Assembly (NCBI GenBank): GCA_034359265.1
Contig: CP136890.1
Span: forward strand, 65,597,501 to 65,661,500
DNA: 64,000 bases
From: Canna indica
Lineage: Eukaryota > Streptophyta > Magnoliopsida > Zingiberales > Cannaceae
Direction of reading: 5' to 3'
This document shows, in pieces, positions 31,631 to 44,794 of this stretch. The notes below the pieces were generated by a model that was given only the letters and a program-made list of their open reading frames with translations, was not told the origin of the DNA and did not search any database. Each line of letters starts with the position of its first letter. Positions within the stretch are counted from its first letter, which is position 1. A program made the translations under genes and the position numbers.

Positions 31631-32722
31631 GGTGGTGGCATGAGTACAACACCCATAGCAAACATGGAATTAATGGGTGTGAAATTCATATCTCGGGTTG
31701 TCTTGGGTTATTGACATTTAGGGTCTGGTGTGTTGTCTTTGTCTCTTGTTGTTGGCATATGAACGCGTTGTTCCTAGGTTGTCCCGGGTTGGTAACACCT
31801 GAACGGGTTGTTGTGTCTATTTCAATAACCCATCTAGGTGTCACCAACATGAGAACAATTGGTCCAATTATGCAGAAATCGACGACTGGGTAGGTGTTTC
31901 TGATGATGGGTCAACGACGAGACTTTGTCCTAAACCAAAAACAACATATGAAGAATAGTAAGAGGGCTGGTAACAAAAAAATTGAGAATGATTGAAAGAA
32001 ATGGAAGGGGGCTCACATATGGAAGATCGAGGGCTACGATTTAAAATGGCTTTGATTTTTTTGATTTTGAAATCCTAAACCTTTAACCCTTTTACCGGAG
32101 AGACCAATACCAATGCCAAATTGTGGGATTGGCTTTTTTGCTTTCAGCGAAAGGGCTTTTTTGTCCGCACATGATAAAATATGACCATTTTTTGTTAACA
32201 CTGCATGGAGCATCGATTTTTAAAGTGTTTATTCCAAAAAGAATTATTCCCCACAATTTGCTCAAATATAAATATCAAAGTTTAAAATTAGACGTGAAAG
32301 TAGAAACCAATATATTTATGGCCAAAGAAAAATTAACCTATACGATATTGTATTTATGATAGGTTTGAGTAGTGTCTGATATCTACTTCATCAATCAGTC
32401 ATCAATTATGGACTTGGTTGTTAATCACTATTAAATACATATTTATTTTTGTTAGCAAAACAGGAGGCTACATGCATGAACTATATATGTGATCAGATTT
32501 AATTATTCTGAGCTAATTTGTGCCAACACATTTAATTAATTAAAGTCTCGACTAGCAATTCGAGATCAATCACAACAATAGCACCGACAGAGATAGAAAA
32601 ATGCATTATTAATTACGGAGTAATGAGCACCAAAAACATGAACAACACCATGTGCATGCAATTAATGGAGATGATGTCCATAACATTCAACACGTATAAT
32701 ATATCACATATGCATACATTGT
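31631..32722. other. Unassigned stretch, possible leader on minus strand
   Basis: No gene is supported. Positions 31880-32110 read on the minus strand like a C/T-rich leader, but no convincing ORF follows. Positions 32120-32722 are AT-rich with nothing recognisable. Confidence 0.35.
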
Positions 32723-33880
32723 CTTTTTTTTTAATATATAACAAAAAATAGAAAGCTATCTCATTAGCCGATTGAGGCCGAGCCCAAATGAGTTATTATA
32801 CATAATACCTTCCAATTTTGGAGGACGAATAGAGGACAACATGAACACATCTTTCTCACACGCGTCTCGCTCAATTTGCTATTCAATGGACAATTTTATT
32901 AACATCTCGATGACAAAAATCAAAAGTCACAAAGTTGCATTGTGATGTGGGATGCCAAATGTCAAAAACAACATGAGAAATTTCCCAAGGGACATATATT
33001 CAGCGATTAAAAGCATCAATCAAAATTTTTGAATCAGTTTCAACTTGAAAATGAGGTAATGAATGTTGAGTAACATAAAGAAGGTATTGTTTGACTGCCA
33101 AGGCATTCAGTAGTAAGGTCGATTATCCCTCCAAAAAATAGCTAGTTGCTGTCAAACACGAGGAGTCATGCCTATAACAAATCCAATCTCACTTGTCAAA
33201 TTGAAAAAATATGCATCACAATTTATTTTAAGCATACCTTAAGGAGGCGGAATCCATCGAATATAGGACCTTTTATCAACTGAATTGCTCTCAGACACAT
33301 GAGTACTGAAGTAGGCTTCAGTAAAATTTAAAATCTTTGACAAAAGAGCAATATGGGTAGGCTGCCTTAACCTCATGCACCAATATATTCCTAGCGTGCC
33401 AGATGTACTAGCAGCAATTAGCGATCAGGGCAGGGCGAAATGCAGGCCCAAGGTTGTGAGAGTGTTGAGTGAAAATCCAAACAAAAGGGTCTCAAGGAAG
33501 TGAAGTGGAGAGGTTTAAACCAATTTTCATCAGGAGAAGATTCTAAACTTTTTTAGCAAAAGGGCAGTCAAGAAATAAATGGCTAATAGTTTTAGTATCA
33601 AAAGAGCAATATGGACATGATCCATTAATGTTAAGGCCAAGGTGAACCAACCTAGATCGGGTAGGGAGACATAAGTGAAAGAACTTCCAACAAAAAAGTT
33701 TCACCTTGGGAGTCGTATTTAATTTCCAAATAGATGTCCATAGTTTGCTCAAAATTTCAGGCAACAGTACTAGCTTCTAAGAAAAATGTAGGCAGACTTG
33801 GTGGTAACACTACCCCCCCCATAGTTCCTTTCCAAACGTATTTGTCCTCATAGGGGTACATTGTTCCAAGAAGAGTACTG
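32723..33880 (-). mobile_element. Non-LTR retrotransposon (LINE) 3' fragment
   Basis: The minus strand encodes the zinc-binding region that follows reverse transcriptase in plant LINEs: DKYVWKGTM (about 33850), then VTTKSAYIF, then WKLNTTPKVKLFCWK...CPYCSFDTKTISHLFLDCPFA (33720-33545). A LINE-type RNase H domain follows: RWIPPP-stop-GMLKINCDA (about 33275-33230), LPHFQVETDSKILIDAFNR (about 33050-33000, another frame), and DIWHP...FCHRDVNKIVH (about 32960-32890). The unit ends in a short A run on the minus strand (32731-32723). It is 5'-truncated, as LINE copies usually are, and carries several stops and frame changes. Confidence 0.75.
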
Positions 33881-34114
33881 ACTATAAAATATAATGTTAG
33901 GGCCAAGAAACAATATATTATCTTTCTCACAACTATAATATTAATTAAAAATCAATGGCTAAAATCATCACTATGCCATAAGTGACGTACATCAACAACC
34001 GTTCAATATGTCAGAATGAAGAGTTGCAAATGGAGGTGCCACGCATTTACAACAGCTATCCACAAGACAAGTAGTGCACGGTTAACCCCAACTACAACAC
34101 ACAAGTAACCCAAC
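33881..34114. other. Possible 3' untranslated region
   Basis: Moderately AT-rich sequence downstream (minus strand) of the short frame at 34115-34210. It has no repeat or ORF that I recognise and ends against the LINE fragment. Confidence 0.25.
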
Positions 34115-34210
34115 TTATCGAGACAAGACTGGAGGAGCATCGGCGGCTGCAGAGGGGACATCGTCCCTAGGAACGTCGGCCGCCAGCATTGAAGGGGGGC
34201 ACGACTCAGG
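34115..34210 (-). CDS. Possible last codons of a host gene, cut by D1
   Basis: On the minus strand a G+C-rich frame of 31 codons (PESCPPSMLAADVPRDD..., rich in Ala, Pro, Asp) ends at a TAA at 34117-34115. It opens directly at the left end of element D1 (34211), so the upstream part, if real, lies beyond D1 and outside the window. The base composition is unlike the surroundings. I do not recognise the protein. It could equally be chance or part of an unknown repeat. Confidence 0.25.
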   Translation of the reverse strand, partial: PESCPPSMLAADVPRDDVPSAAADAPPVLSR

Positions 34211-36657
34211 TGTTGGGATGGGAATAGAAAACACGGTGGAAATAGTAATTTAAAACAAATTCAAACCATCTCGAAAATAGCGATCTACTTTAGCAATATT
34301 AAGGAATTCAACATAGGAGAAGAAGGAGAAGATATATCTCAAAACGCGGTTGGTATGATTGCTCCTATCCCTGTTTTGAGATGCACATGCACACGTCCTC
34401 CAATGTAGTCCACACCAAGCACTTCACAACAAAAGGGGTACCGAACACCGGGGGGGTGGGGGGGCAGCAAACACCGGGGCTCGTTGTGGCTCAACAGAAA
34501 AGCTTTCTCATTCCCGATTCCACCAAGGCAAAGCCAACCCTTCCAGCAAGAACTGAGCGCCACAGAGGGAAGGAGAGGGGATGAGAAAACACTGGAACGA
34601 GAGAGAAGATGGGAAGATACCTTGCTGTCCTCTTGGACTCCTCCAAGGAGATGAAGATTGGGGCACAACAAAGAAGAGAAGATAGGAGGATCAAGAAGGA
34701 GAAGGTCGGCCACCAAGGAGAATAACTTAGGGTTCTTGGAACTCTTCCACACAAGAACTCTTATCAAGATTCACAATCTTTCCTCTCTTGATCTATTCCT
34801 CTCTCTCTATTTTTCATACATGGTTCGGCCACTCTCTCTATTTTTCATACATGGTTCGGCCACCCTTTACCTCTTTTAAAGGGGTCGGCCACATGAGAGA
34901 AAAGGGGGGGTCGGCCACTTGAGTTCAATTTTGAACTCACCCCGGATTTTAAAAATCTGAGGTTTGCCTCCTCTTTAATTTTCATATCTAATAATTTTAT
35001 AATTTATTCAGAATAAATCAAAAACTAATTAAATGGAATATTAATTTATCTACATAAATTAAATGCCTATCAATAGCAATTATATTTATCTCCAAAAACC
35101 AATCACTTAAAAAATAGGGATGAGATAAAACAAACTCTTATTTATTAATAGAACCATGATTAATTCAAATAAATCAATTATCTATTAATTTATGATTTAT
35201 CTAAATAAATCAATTCCCTATTAATTATGATTTATCTAAATAAATCAATTCTTAATTAATAGGTATAGGCGTATGGGGAAAATCAGAATTTCCCTCCATG
35301 TAATTATGTTTAATTCTTAGTTAAACATAATGCCCGTCTGATGGTTAATTAATTACTTAATTCTTAATTAAGTTTAATCAACCCCAAAATATAATATCGA
35401 GTTCCACACCCTACGACTTTAAGGTTACCCTACCAAATAGGGCTACCCTACAAATTAGGGTTACCGAGGAACTCCTTCATCGCGTATTCGTTCCTATAGG
35501 AAACATCTTTCCTATTATGTCTGTAAATGAGATCCGTGATCGAGTTGCAGCATGTGAATGCTAGTAGACATATAGTGTCACATTCAAACTCTATCTTATA
35601 AAGCATGTTACGAGGTTAGCCTGTTGTGTGTGACCCATTGGGCCCCACACTAAGCTAGCAGCGAGTTGTTCATAATGGAGAGTTGGATCCAATAGAATGA
35701 CTTATATTCGAATCTTACAAGCCCCCACTAAATTCCTTTAGTGTGGTCATGAGAGACTCCACTCACAAGTCAAGATTGACGTCTAGCAACGTGACATGAC
35801 TACCCAGATTGTGTGAGGTTCAGTCTGTAGGGATAGAATGCCCTTTGGTGATTATTTACCGGGCAACTAAATTCCTTGGTTACAATGTTATGAAGTCGAC
35901 TAGGGTACGAAAGAAGTGTCGAACCCTAATACCAATTCATATGTATTCCGCCTTCCAAGTTGTCGTCTAATTATTATCATGTCCGAAACCCTTTTCCTAC
36001 ATTCATATCTACTCTGGCCAGAGATTCCTGAGTCGACACTTGCAAGGACACATAGGACATTATATCCTCTCACTAGGAGTAATCGGTTCCATATTGGTTG
36101 CTCACCTACCTCCATGAATGCTTCCCATGCCCAGAAGTATTCGACACATGACACTAAAGATCACTTAGGGATAAAACTAAAGCGATGGGTCATCAATCAC
36201 AAGGTAACCAAGACAACCTCAAGTCCAAGGATTGCTTGTACCTACTATCACCCGAGGAACATCCTATTAACACTCATGTAAGGATTTCATACTGTGTTCC
36301 TCGTGCAGGTCTGTTCAATGAATTCATTCCCGAATGAGCACTTGCACTTGTACATTAATGACGGTTCATAGGTAATTATGAGATCAGTTACCTCTTATCA
36401 AATAGGGCATGTTCCAAGTGCACTAGTCTTACCTGAATCATCGATCCCCTAATTAGTGATCATACGACTAGGAACATTTAGAATTGGGGCATGTGGATTC
36501 CAAGTCTCACTAGCATGATTTTATCATGACCTTAGAATCATTTGCCCGAATTCATGGGGTTCATCATAATCTTTATGAATAAAGATGCAGCATATGATGA
36601 AAAGATGCCTCATTTAATCGATTACCCTTGAATTGTCCCTAAATACATTAACATGTG
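34211..36657 (-). repeat. D1 3' LTR, terminal 29 bases missing
   Basis: Begins (plus strand) TGTTGGGATGGGAATAG and aligns with D2's LTR to ACATGTG at about 36657, where the D2 copy continues for 29 more bases to TTTCTTTCA. In place of these, D1 goes straight into RNase H sequence. Positions 34980-35270 contain short tandem AATAAATCAATT...ATTTAT units. Confidence 0.75.
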
Positions 36658-39525
36658 CCTCAGCCTCTGTCTAGATGCTATCCTTGGCGGCTTCACAAGC
36701 AGCGAAGCATATAGCCTTTGTCACCTTATCGGCTATAATATTCAGCTAGGAACCCTTTCCATCTTACTACACCACAATTTAGGGTTTTATAATGCCTTGA
36801 TATGGTTTTGCTGTCGTCTAGAACATCTCTGTTCCTTCTCAACTACTTGAGAGAGTTCTCTATTGCTTTTCAATGTTATTCTCCAAGGTCTGCCTAAAAT
36901 TTGCTAGATACCCTTGAGGCGTAAACAACATCAGGTCATGTGCAGAGCATCATATAATGTATCCTATTATCGAAGCATAAAGGATCTCACTCATCCTTCG
37001 TCTTTCCTCATGTATCTTAGGAGACATCTTCTTGAAGAGACTGATGCTATGACTTATAGGAAAGTAACATCTTTTACTGCCTTCCATGCTAAATATCCTT
37101 AGCACTGTATCAATATACTTGGACTGGGAAGATCCAGGTATCCTTTCAAATCTATCCCTATAGATCTTAATGCTGAGCAATATAGGAGGCCTTTCCCATA
37201 ACTATTAGGGAGAATGTTTTGTTTTTGAGAAATTACTGGAACATGGGAACATCTTTCCCCATAGAATGTCATCCACATACTATACAATCACTCTCCACTA
37301 ACCACCTTGTATACACAAGGTTCATCCCAATTTTTGATATGGTCAAAACCCTTTTGACTATCTCATCAAATGGATGTTCCAACTCTTCGATGTCTGCTGC
37401 TGGAGTCCATAAATGGACCCATGCAACTTGCATACTTTACTTGGTCCAACCGAGGATACAAACTCCTCTAGCTGGGTCATATAGACTTCTTCATGATTGA
37501 AGAACACAATCTTGACATTTATCTGCCAAACCTCGTATTAATGGTACGCACTGATAGCTAGTAATATCCTAACAGACTTGAGTGAGATGACTGGTGAGAA
37601 TGTCTCATCACAGACAAACCATTGTCTAGGTTTGATATCAGTCTTAGTCAGTATAATCTTATAGGTCCCCACCTTACTATCTGCTATGATCTTTTCTAAA
37701 GATCCACCTGCGCCTAATAGGAGTTACCCTTTCGAGCATGACAACCAAAGTCCATACTTGGTTCGACTCCAATTTGGATTTGTATATTACCATTGTTGTA
37801 GTCAACACCCTTGACCACCTCATCAAGAGATCATGGATTGCCTAAAACTAGGTCATTCCTAATGGCTAGATATCATCTCTCATGCAGTCTACACAGTCTA
37901 CTTGATCTACGAAGAGTGGTGGGAGGTAATAATTACTTGGATTGGTCCAACCTGTGGACTGTCCGCTGATTGTTGCCATTTTGTTTGTGGTTCCTGAACT
38001 TCACCAAGAAAGTGGCATACTTACTGACAAACACTTTTGTTCAGTTGGGGAGAAAAATGATACCCAAAAACACCCTTTAGAGTATCCCACAAAATCTGCA
38101 CCTGGTTGATCTTGTTTGTCTTACGCTGGGCAACCTCGAATCCTTTAGATTCGATTTCTTGCCGCTCCACATCTTATATGGTGTATCAAAGACATACCAA
38201 ATCTATGGCCGTTACAAGATATTATCCCCAATAGGAGATCGAAAGAACTATATGGATAACATCATATCCAATAAGGTGCAATTTCTCCTTTTAGACATTC
38301 CATAACGCAGTAGTGTGTTAGGATTAGTCCATAAATAGACAATCCCATTGTCTATGAGATAAGTCAGAAAAAATAGTGGATAAGTATTCTACCTCGATCC
38401 GATTAAAGGCCTATAAAACATTTTCCAATTTGTTTCTTAACTTCACATTTACACTCCTTGAACGATTCAGAGGTGTCGGGTTTGTGTTACAATAGATGGA
38501 CATACCCTTGCCTCGTTATATCGTAGGAGTATCCTCCTCTGGCTTGAGTTGTTATCGGCCTGCATACACCTATGTGGGCCCAACTCCAACAACTCAGCGA
38601 CCCTTCACCAGGGTTGGTGAACAGAGAGTTGGTCATTATGTTCTTGAGACACAATTCTCAAGTTAACAATGATTCATAATCGCATGGGTCAAAATTACCC
38701 AAAGTCTTAAAAGCCAGAAGTAGATGAGGTTCATTTTATCTCTTTGTGCGTTTGATTTATCATTAACATCTCAAAATAATTAGACCATTAGAATTGCGTC
38801 CAGAAGCATACAACTCATCAAAATGATATATGCGGCAACTATTGCCTTTCAAAAACATTTCATAACCTTGTTCTAGCAATAAGGGAATAGATGGAATGTA
38901 ATAAAAATTGTTCAAGTTAATGGTCTTGCCAAATGATAGACACAAACAATAGGTTCCTACGGCTAAAGCTGCAACTCTTGTGTCATTGCCTTCTCGAAGG
39001 TCGTAGTCATCTTTGTTCAACATTCTACTTATTCTCAACCCCTGCAATGAATTGCAAATGTGAGAACCACAACTGGTATCCAATACACATATAGTAGAAT
39101 TTTGTAATGATAAATTTATTTCAATAACAAACGCACGTGCGGAGGGGGCTTCAGAAGCCCTCTTCTGCTTTACTGCTGCAATATACTCCTTGCAGTTGCG
39201 CTTCTAGTGGCTATCTTTACCACAATGGAAACAAGTGTCCTTAGGAGCCGTCTTCCCTTTCTTCTCGATATCCTTCTTAGGTTTCACAACTTTGTTTTTC
39301 GCTTTGTTAAGTTCTTAATAGTGCTGTCATCTTGTCATTTCTTGTAAGTGATCCTCACTTCCTCGATAGCCCTTTGGGAAGGGGTATCCAGTGGCCGATT
39401 ATCAAGAATATAGAAAAGTTTCTCTTAGGTGAGGATAATCCTCAAGTTACGCAACCAATCGACATGTTAGGTCCAGTGAGTTTATTTGCATCAAGAATGC
39501 TACGTAACGACAGTGTAGATGACAT
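36658..39525 (-). pseudogene. D1 gag-pol, heavily decayed
   Basis: Gag starts at ATG 39525-39523 by comparison with D2 (52512). Positions 39250-39180 hold a zinc knuckle with a TAG (39206-39204) after its His. 39083-38763 is the protease/pre-integrase block (DTSCGSHICNSLQGLRIS, then VAALAVGTYCLCL). The rest down to 36658 aligns with D2 integrase, RT and RNase H but with stops in every frame; 37180-36950 keeps RT-like YIDTVLRIFSMEGSKR and the IHEERRRMSE block. It has no function left. Confidence 0.75.
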
Positions 39526-41015
39526 GGTGACAATGAAATGCTACAAGGAAAAGAAAGATACACATAAGCTACCATTTTACATGCATGATTATTGACGTCT
39601 TTTAATTAATCATGTCTCCCACTAAATTTCATAGTTCCCAAATATCCCTCCTGTTGGGAAGCGGGAAGCCCTCGTTGGTAGACTTTCTTAGGGGAAGATG
39701 GAACCCCACTTCTTCTACTCGGGTCTCGCATTTAACACGACAAACCCTAATAAGTCTATGTGTAGGTAACTCTTTATTGCATCGCTATGTGACTTCCATC
39801 AAGATTTTGCCTCTAGGGTAACCATGGCATTGTGTTTGCACGACAAACCAAGGAGCCCTAGTTGAGTCGGACCCATCATTCATATACCCTAGCGAGAAAA
39901 CAATCACCCTTGAGTTTTCTCAACAAGGTAAGTCACGTTCAAGCTAGTAGTAGAGACACAAGGGTATGTGCCTTTTGAGATGCAATGTATCTATGAGCAC
40001 AAAAGGCCTTGTGTTTGTACAACAAATCCGTTGTGACAATAGACATACTTGTAGTCCATAACGATGGAAGGCATGACCGGTGTTCTAAATACCTTGGCCA
40101 TTCAGACTCAATATTAATGGAGGGATTCTTTATGCAATTAAAATTATCCAAACTATCAGCAATTGAAGAAAAAACAATAAATAAAAGCATAAAGTAAACA
40201 ATGATGATTATGGATGTTGTAGGGGTTCCACCTAAGCCTCCGGGCGAACCTAGGCCATCATCTTAGAATTTTTAGGGAGCTCCGTCTCGCCAAGGCGCTG
40301 CCCAAAACCACCTTGTAGGTTGCCAATTCCATTCATGCCTTCCCGGGGTTCAAGCCGTCATCAACATGGTGTCGAAAACCTCCTCTCCGTGTGTGCACCA
40401 AAATAGGGCAGCAAGCGTGCGCATCGCGAATCTGCCCCTAAACTTCTAATTTTACAAAACATAAAGAAGAAGACCCCAAACAACCCTTGGGGAAAGGTTT
40501 AAGGAGAGGGATAAGTGAATTACAATCAGAATTCTCAAAAAGAAGGTAGGGGTACGCAGGCCCTATTTAAAATTACAGTGCTGAAATTTCATAAATATAC
40601 AAGCAATCAACACAACCGCATTTTACACACAGTCAGATGCACATAGTGATTATCCATAATCATCCTTTCATGCATCTTAATGATTAAGAAAAGGAAAGGA
40701 AGAACAAAATCTAAAAACGCGCTAATCGGGTTACGTTTCCACCCAAAACGGTCCAAACAACACATGCTCGATTTTCGTGGGATGTTCAACCATGAACCCA
40801 TGGGGCTCTTGAGCTCAAAAACTGTCTAAGACAAGTTTGGACAGTAGGCTACCACCCCGATTCAGCGCATGAACCTTGGAGACAAGAGAATGACTTAAGA
40901 AACCCCGAAAACAAAAACTGGGACGCATGACATTTAGGGAGCAAACAGTTCGTAAAAATAACAATAACGCGCAATAAAAATTCACAAAAATTGCTAAAGG
41001 TGGCTCTGACACTGC
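39526..41015 (-). other. D1 leader and primer-binding site
   Basis: About 1.5 kb between LTR and gag ATG with no gene; it matches D2's leader (52513-53400 and 63331-63930). The primer site at 41015-41002 is changed on the plus strand (GGCTCTGACACTGC for GGCTCTGATACCA). Confidence 0.7.
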
Positions 41016-41773
41016 TGTTGGGATGGGTATAGAAAATGCAGCAGAAATAACAATTTAAAAAAAATTCAAACCATCCCAAAACAATGATCTACTTTAGCAA
41101 TATTAAGGAATTCAACATAGGAGAAGAAGGAGAAGATATACCTCAAACCGCGATTGGTATGACTGCTCCTATCCTCGTTTTGAAACGGTCACGTCGTCCA
41201 ACGTAAGTCTACACCAAGCACCTCTCAAAAAAAGGGGCGACAAACATCGGGGCTTGTTGTGGCTCAATGGAGAAGCTTTCTTAATCCTAAAATCCACCAA
41301 GGCAAGGCCAGCCCTTCCACCAAGAACCGAGCACCAAAGAGGGAAGGAGAGGGGATGAGAAAACACCGAAAAGAGGGAGAAGAGGTGAAGATACCTCACT
41401 GTCCTCTTGGATTCCTCCAAGAAGATGAAGATTGCGGCACACCAAAGAAGAGATGACGGGAGGATCAAGAAGGAGGAGGCCGGCCACCAAGGAGAAGAAC
41501 TTAGGGTTCTTGGAACTCTTCCACACAAGAACCCTTCTCAAGATTCACAATCTTTCCTCTCTTGATATTTTTGATACATGATTCGACCACCCTTTCCCCC
41601 TTTAAAGGGGGTGGCCACATGAGAGAAAAGGGGGGCGACCACTTGAGTTCAATTTTGAACTCACCTTGGATTTCAAAAATCCGGGGTTTGCCTCCTCTTA
41701 AATTTTCATATTTATTAATTTTATAATATATTCATAATAAATAATAAAAAAACAATTAAATAGAATACGTAAG
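41016..41773 (-). repeat. D1 5' LTR, interrupted by C2
   Basis: Begins TGTTGGGATGGGTATAG and follows D1's 3' LTR (34211-) to about GAATACGTAAG, where the C2 LTR starts at 41774. The rest should lie to the right of C2, outside the window. Confidence 0.8.
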
Positions 41774-42724
41774 TGTTTGGCTTTCATTTATATTTGGCAA
41801 AAGTATTCCAAGTTAAATCTCAGTTTTTGCATAGTCACACTATGAGGAGCTCTGCCTATATAATGATAGTTTTAACTGCGTCTACAATCTGTGGTTTTCT
41901 GGATAAGTTTGCCGCGAATGAGTTGACTGTTGGACTTCTTTTTTAATGATGATTCTCTTTGTTGTCTTTGAGATGTATTAATCATCGTTAATTATTGCCT
42001 GATTAACTTTTAAAAGTGAGGTCCTCTTTAATACTTACGGGCGTTACTCATTTGATCTGCATGGTCTCTATGAGTTATACACTAACTATTTGTTTTCAAC
42101 TGATATTTGTTGGTTGTTAAACTGATGGTTTTATTAAATAAATAGTTATAATAGCATTGATTTAGATCTTTTAGTTGTCACTTATAAATTCCAACGAAAA
42201 GATCTGATCTATAACTCTCTCTAAGTGCGAACATTGTGTTGCCAGTTATTCAGAGGAGTTGAGACTACTAAGTGCAAGACTGCTGAGTGCAGACGACAAT
42301 AATCTATCCTTCTTATCTTCAACTGAAGTTGATTTTGGGCTGATAACTCGCTACAACACAAGGAGTATGTGGGGGACGGAACTCTGTGGCTGAGATGTCA
42401 TAGAGATGCAAGTTGGTATGTACTTGTAATAACAAATAGATTTTTGTTATTTCCAATTCACTGTAGTATTGGTGGTCGGATTTCGGGTGTGAAATCTTGA
42501 GGACTTATATTATACTTATAGAGAGTGAATTGTGTATTTGTCCGGTGAGTGCCCCGCATATTAGGTGCCATGTTTTGCCGTTGAACTACTTAAACAAACA
42601 TTTTGTGTTTGCATGTGATTTTTGTTTTGGTTCTTACTCTGCTACTAGTAGCAGTTGCAATAGCAGTTGCGACTTCCTATTCAACTGCCCTTAACAGAAG
42701 ATCCGTTAGAGACATATACTGTCA
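41774..42724 (+). repeat. C2 5' LTR
   Basis: 951 bp, TGTTTGGCTTTCATTT to ATACTGTCA, aligned along its length with C1's LTR (27775-26795). Confidence 0.85.
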
Positions 42725-42739
42725 ATTGGTATTAGAGCG
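42725..42739 (+). other. Primer-binding site of C2
   Basis: ATTGGTATTAGAGCGG adjoins the LTR: the initiator-Met tRNA site with one C-to-T change. Confidence 0.85.
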
Positions 42740-42799
42740 GTTGTGCTAACCTTTACCTGCACAAGATCCTTGGTGTGTCTCTTATTTTATAGGCTCAAG

Positions 42800-44337
42800 A
42801 TGGAAGGAATGCCTATAGGAAATTATGTTAATGTTCCTCCTTTGCTTATCGGAACGAACTATGCATATTGGAAGGCTAGGATGAGGGCTTTCATCAAGTT
42901 CTTGGATGATTGTTGTTGGGACACAATAGAGATTGGCTACACTCCTCCCACAATATCTGGTGGGCCTGAGCGCAAACCTAAAAGCTTGTATACATAAGTA
43001 GAAATTATTGCAGCAAACTATGATAATAAAGCCCTTAATGCTATCTTTAGTGGAGTTGATCCTTCTCAATTTAAACTAATCTCGACTTGTACCTTGGCAA
43101 AGCAGGCATGGGAAATTTTACAAACGAATCATGAAGGATCCTTGGCGCTTCGGAAGTCAAAAGTTGAAATCCTTAACACCAGATTTGAGAATCTAAAAAT
43201 GGAAGAAGATGAAATTATACAAGACTTTCATGGGCATATCAAATATCTCATTTTTTGAAGAGTCATTTTTTGAAGAAAAGGTAGTAAGAAAAGTTCTGAG
43301 ATGCATGCCTACCAACTTTGGTATGAAGGCTGCTACCATAAGTGAAGTTCATGACCCATCTACTAATAGTCTTGATACTCTGATGGGGAAACTTGAAACT
43401 TATGAGTTGGAACAATCTAAAAAATATTCTCACAAAGAAGAAGAATCTTGCCTTCAGAATTACTGAGGATGAGATAAACTCAGAAGATTGTTCTAAAGAG
43501 GAGATGGATGTCGTATTTGCTCTTATGACAAAGAATAGTCAATTGTTTGGACAAAGGGATGATCTCAAACAGAAGTTCAAATGCATAGAATGCTTTGAAT
43601 GTGAAGGATTTGGACATATGAGATCAGAATGCTCAAATCTTCAAAAGAAGATCAAGAATTCATTCACTGCTACTTGGAGTGACGATGATGAGGAAACTGA
43701 CTCAGAAGAGCATGAACGAGGCAACTTTATAGCTTTCATAGCTTGCATAGACGACACAGTTAAGACTGCCGACATCTCTGATGTAGATAGTAATCACTGC
43801 AAAGTTCAATGTACAGATAGTCTTGAGGAAGCCTATCAGGAAATGTTTGACAAATGAGTTGAAGTGGTGAAGCTTAACAAATCTCTCGACGATCTGAACA
43901 AGCTTTTGGTTGAAGAAAAAAGGACCCTTAAGGAGAAATTTCAAACCCTTCAAAGATAGATTATTCAAAAAGAAGACAAAGAGTCTAAGTTGATATCCGG
44001 ACTTGAAAGTATACAAAAGGAAGTTAGAATGATGAATTCTACAAGTTCTCTTAACAAAATTTTGAGTGTAGGAAAAATTCCTTCTAATCATAAGGGACTA
44101 GGATACAATAGTTCATGTCAGTTGAAACCCCGGTCTCAACTGCCTACTCAACCGAGAAACTTTCGTAGAGGCTCTTCAAGTCATCAAAAGCCTGCTACAA
44201 GAAAGGGAAATAGGGTGTCCATATGCTACTACTGCAGATGTAGAGGACATATTATAGCAAATTGTTTCAAACTCTCCAACAAACTGAGGAGAAAGAATCA
44301 TATAAATTACCCAAGGAAAAATGTTAAGCAAATCTAG
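42800..44337 (+). pseudogene. Sirevirus C2 gag
   Basis: ATG 42800. N-terminal block: MEGMPIGNYVNVPPLL, then GTNYAYWKARMRAFIKFLDD, the Sirevirus gag signature. Middle block: AWEILQTNHEGS, then ILNTRFENLKMEEDE (about 43110-43215). A first knuckle CFECEGFGHMRSEC (about 43592-43633), an acidic stretch (about 43680-43720), a coiled coil (about 43860-44030) and a second knuckle CYYCRCRGHIIANC (about 44225-44266) follow. Frame changes near 42997, 43230 and 43460 and a stop near 43857 break it. It would form the virus-like particle and bind RNA. Confidence 0.8.
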
Positions 44338-44379
44338 GTAAGAAAGACTGATCTTAACTGTCATATTGTTTTTATGTCA

Positions 44380-44794
44380 AAGACTGTTTCTTCTCTTAGA
44401 TCTTAGTATATCGACAGTGGATGTTCTCAGCATATGACTGGAAGTTCTAAAAATCTGAAAGATATTTAGGATCATGGAGGTGCAACTATCACTTTTGGAG
44501 ATGGAGGATATAAAAATGTCATAGGAGTTGGAATTCTAAATGTTCTAGGAATTTCTAATATGGAAAATGTCCTGCTTGTAAGAGGTCTCAAGGCTAATCT
44601 TGTGAGTATAAGCCAATTGTGTGATCAAAATTTAAATTTTCAATTTACTAAAAATAATTGCAAGGTTCTTGATAAGGATGGTGACTGTATTCTTGAAGGG
44701 AATAGATCTAGAGACAACTACTACAAAATTGTCTATTCTTCTATTTGTCTTTTAGCTGTCTCATCTGACATTAATCTGTGGCATCGACAATTAG
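44380..44794 (+). pseudogene. C2 protease to pre-integrase fragment
   Basis: Contains the aspartic protease active site as YIDSGCSQHMTG (about 44407-44442), a Gly-rich block (FGDGGYKNVIGVG) and the pre-integrase segment (LVRGLKANLVSISQLCDQNL, then LWHRQL), stopping at the D2 insertion. An in-frame TAG (about 44405) and another near 44468 show that it is inactive. Confidence 0.75.

Larger units (their letters stand above)
34211..41773 (-). mobile_element. Copia element D1 (Angela-like), decayed
   Basis: Reads right to left: 5' LTR (41773-41016, cut by C2), primer site (41015-41002), leader, gag from 39525, and protease/pol remnants down to about 36658; then the 3' LTR (36657-34211). It is clearly the same family as D2, sharing LTR ends, leader phrases and the protease block CNSLQGL...VAALAVGTYCL. 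The 3' LTR lacks its last 29 or so bases, and about 300 bases of the pol end are lost with them. The other half of its 5' LTR lies outside the window, beyond C2. Confidence 0.8.
41774..44794 (+). mobile_element. Sirevirus (Ty1/copia) copy C2, 5' part
   Basis: 5' LTR (41774-42724), primer site, gag (42800-44337) and the start of pol (about 44400-44794), cut at 44794/44795 by element D2. The rest of C2, if present, lies past the window end. It is the closest relative of C1, and its gag sequence was used to place the break points there. The element lies in D1's 5' LTR. Confidence 0.85.

Noticed and set aside
34339..34767. Frames in D LTRs (also 34491-34754, 41169-41541 and 44959-45231) as a conserved small protein
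   Set aside because: The frames recur because the LTRs are copies of one family. They are interrupted in different places in each copy and overlap the U3/R region.
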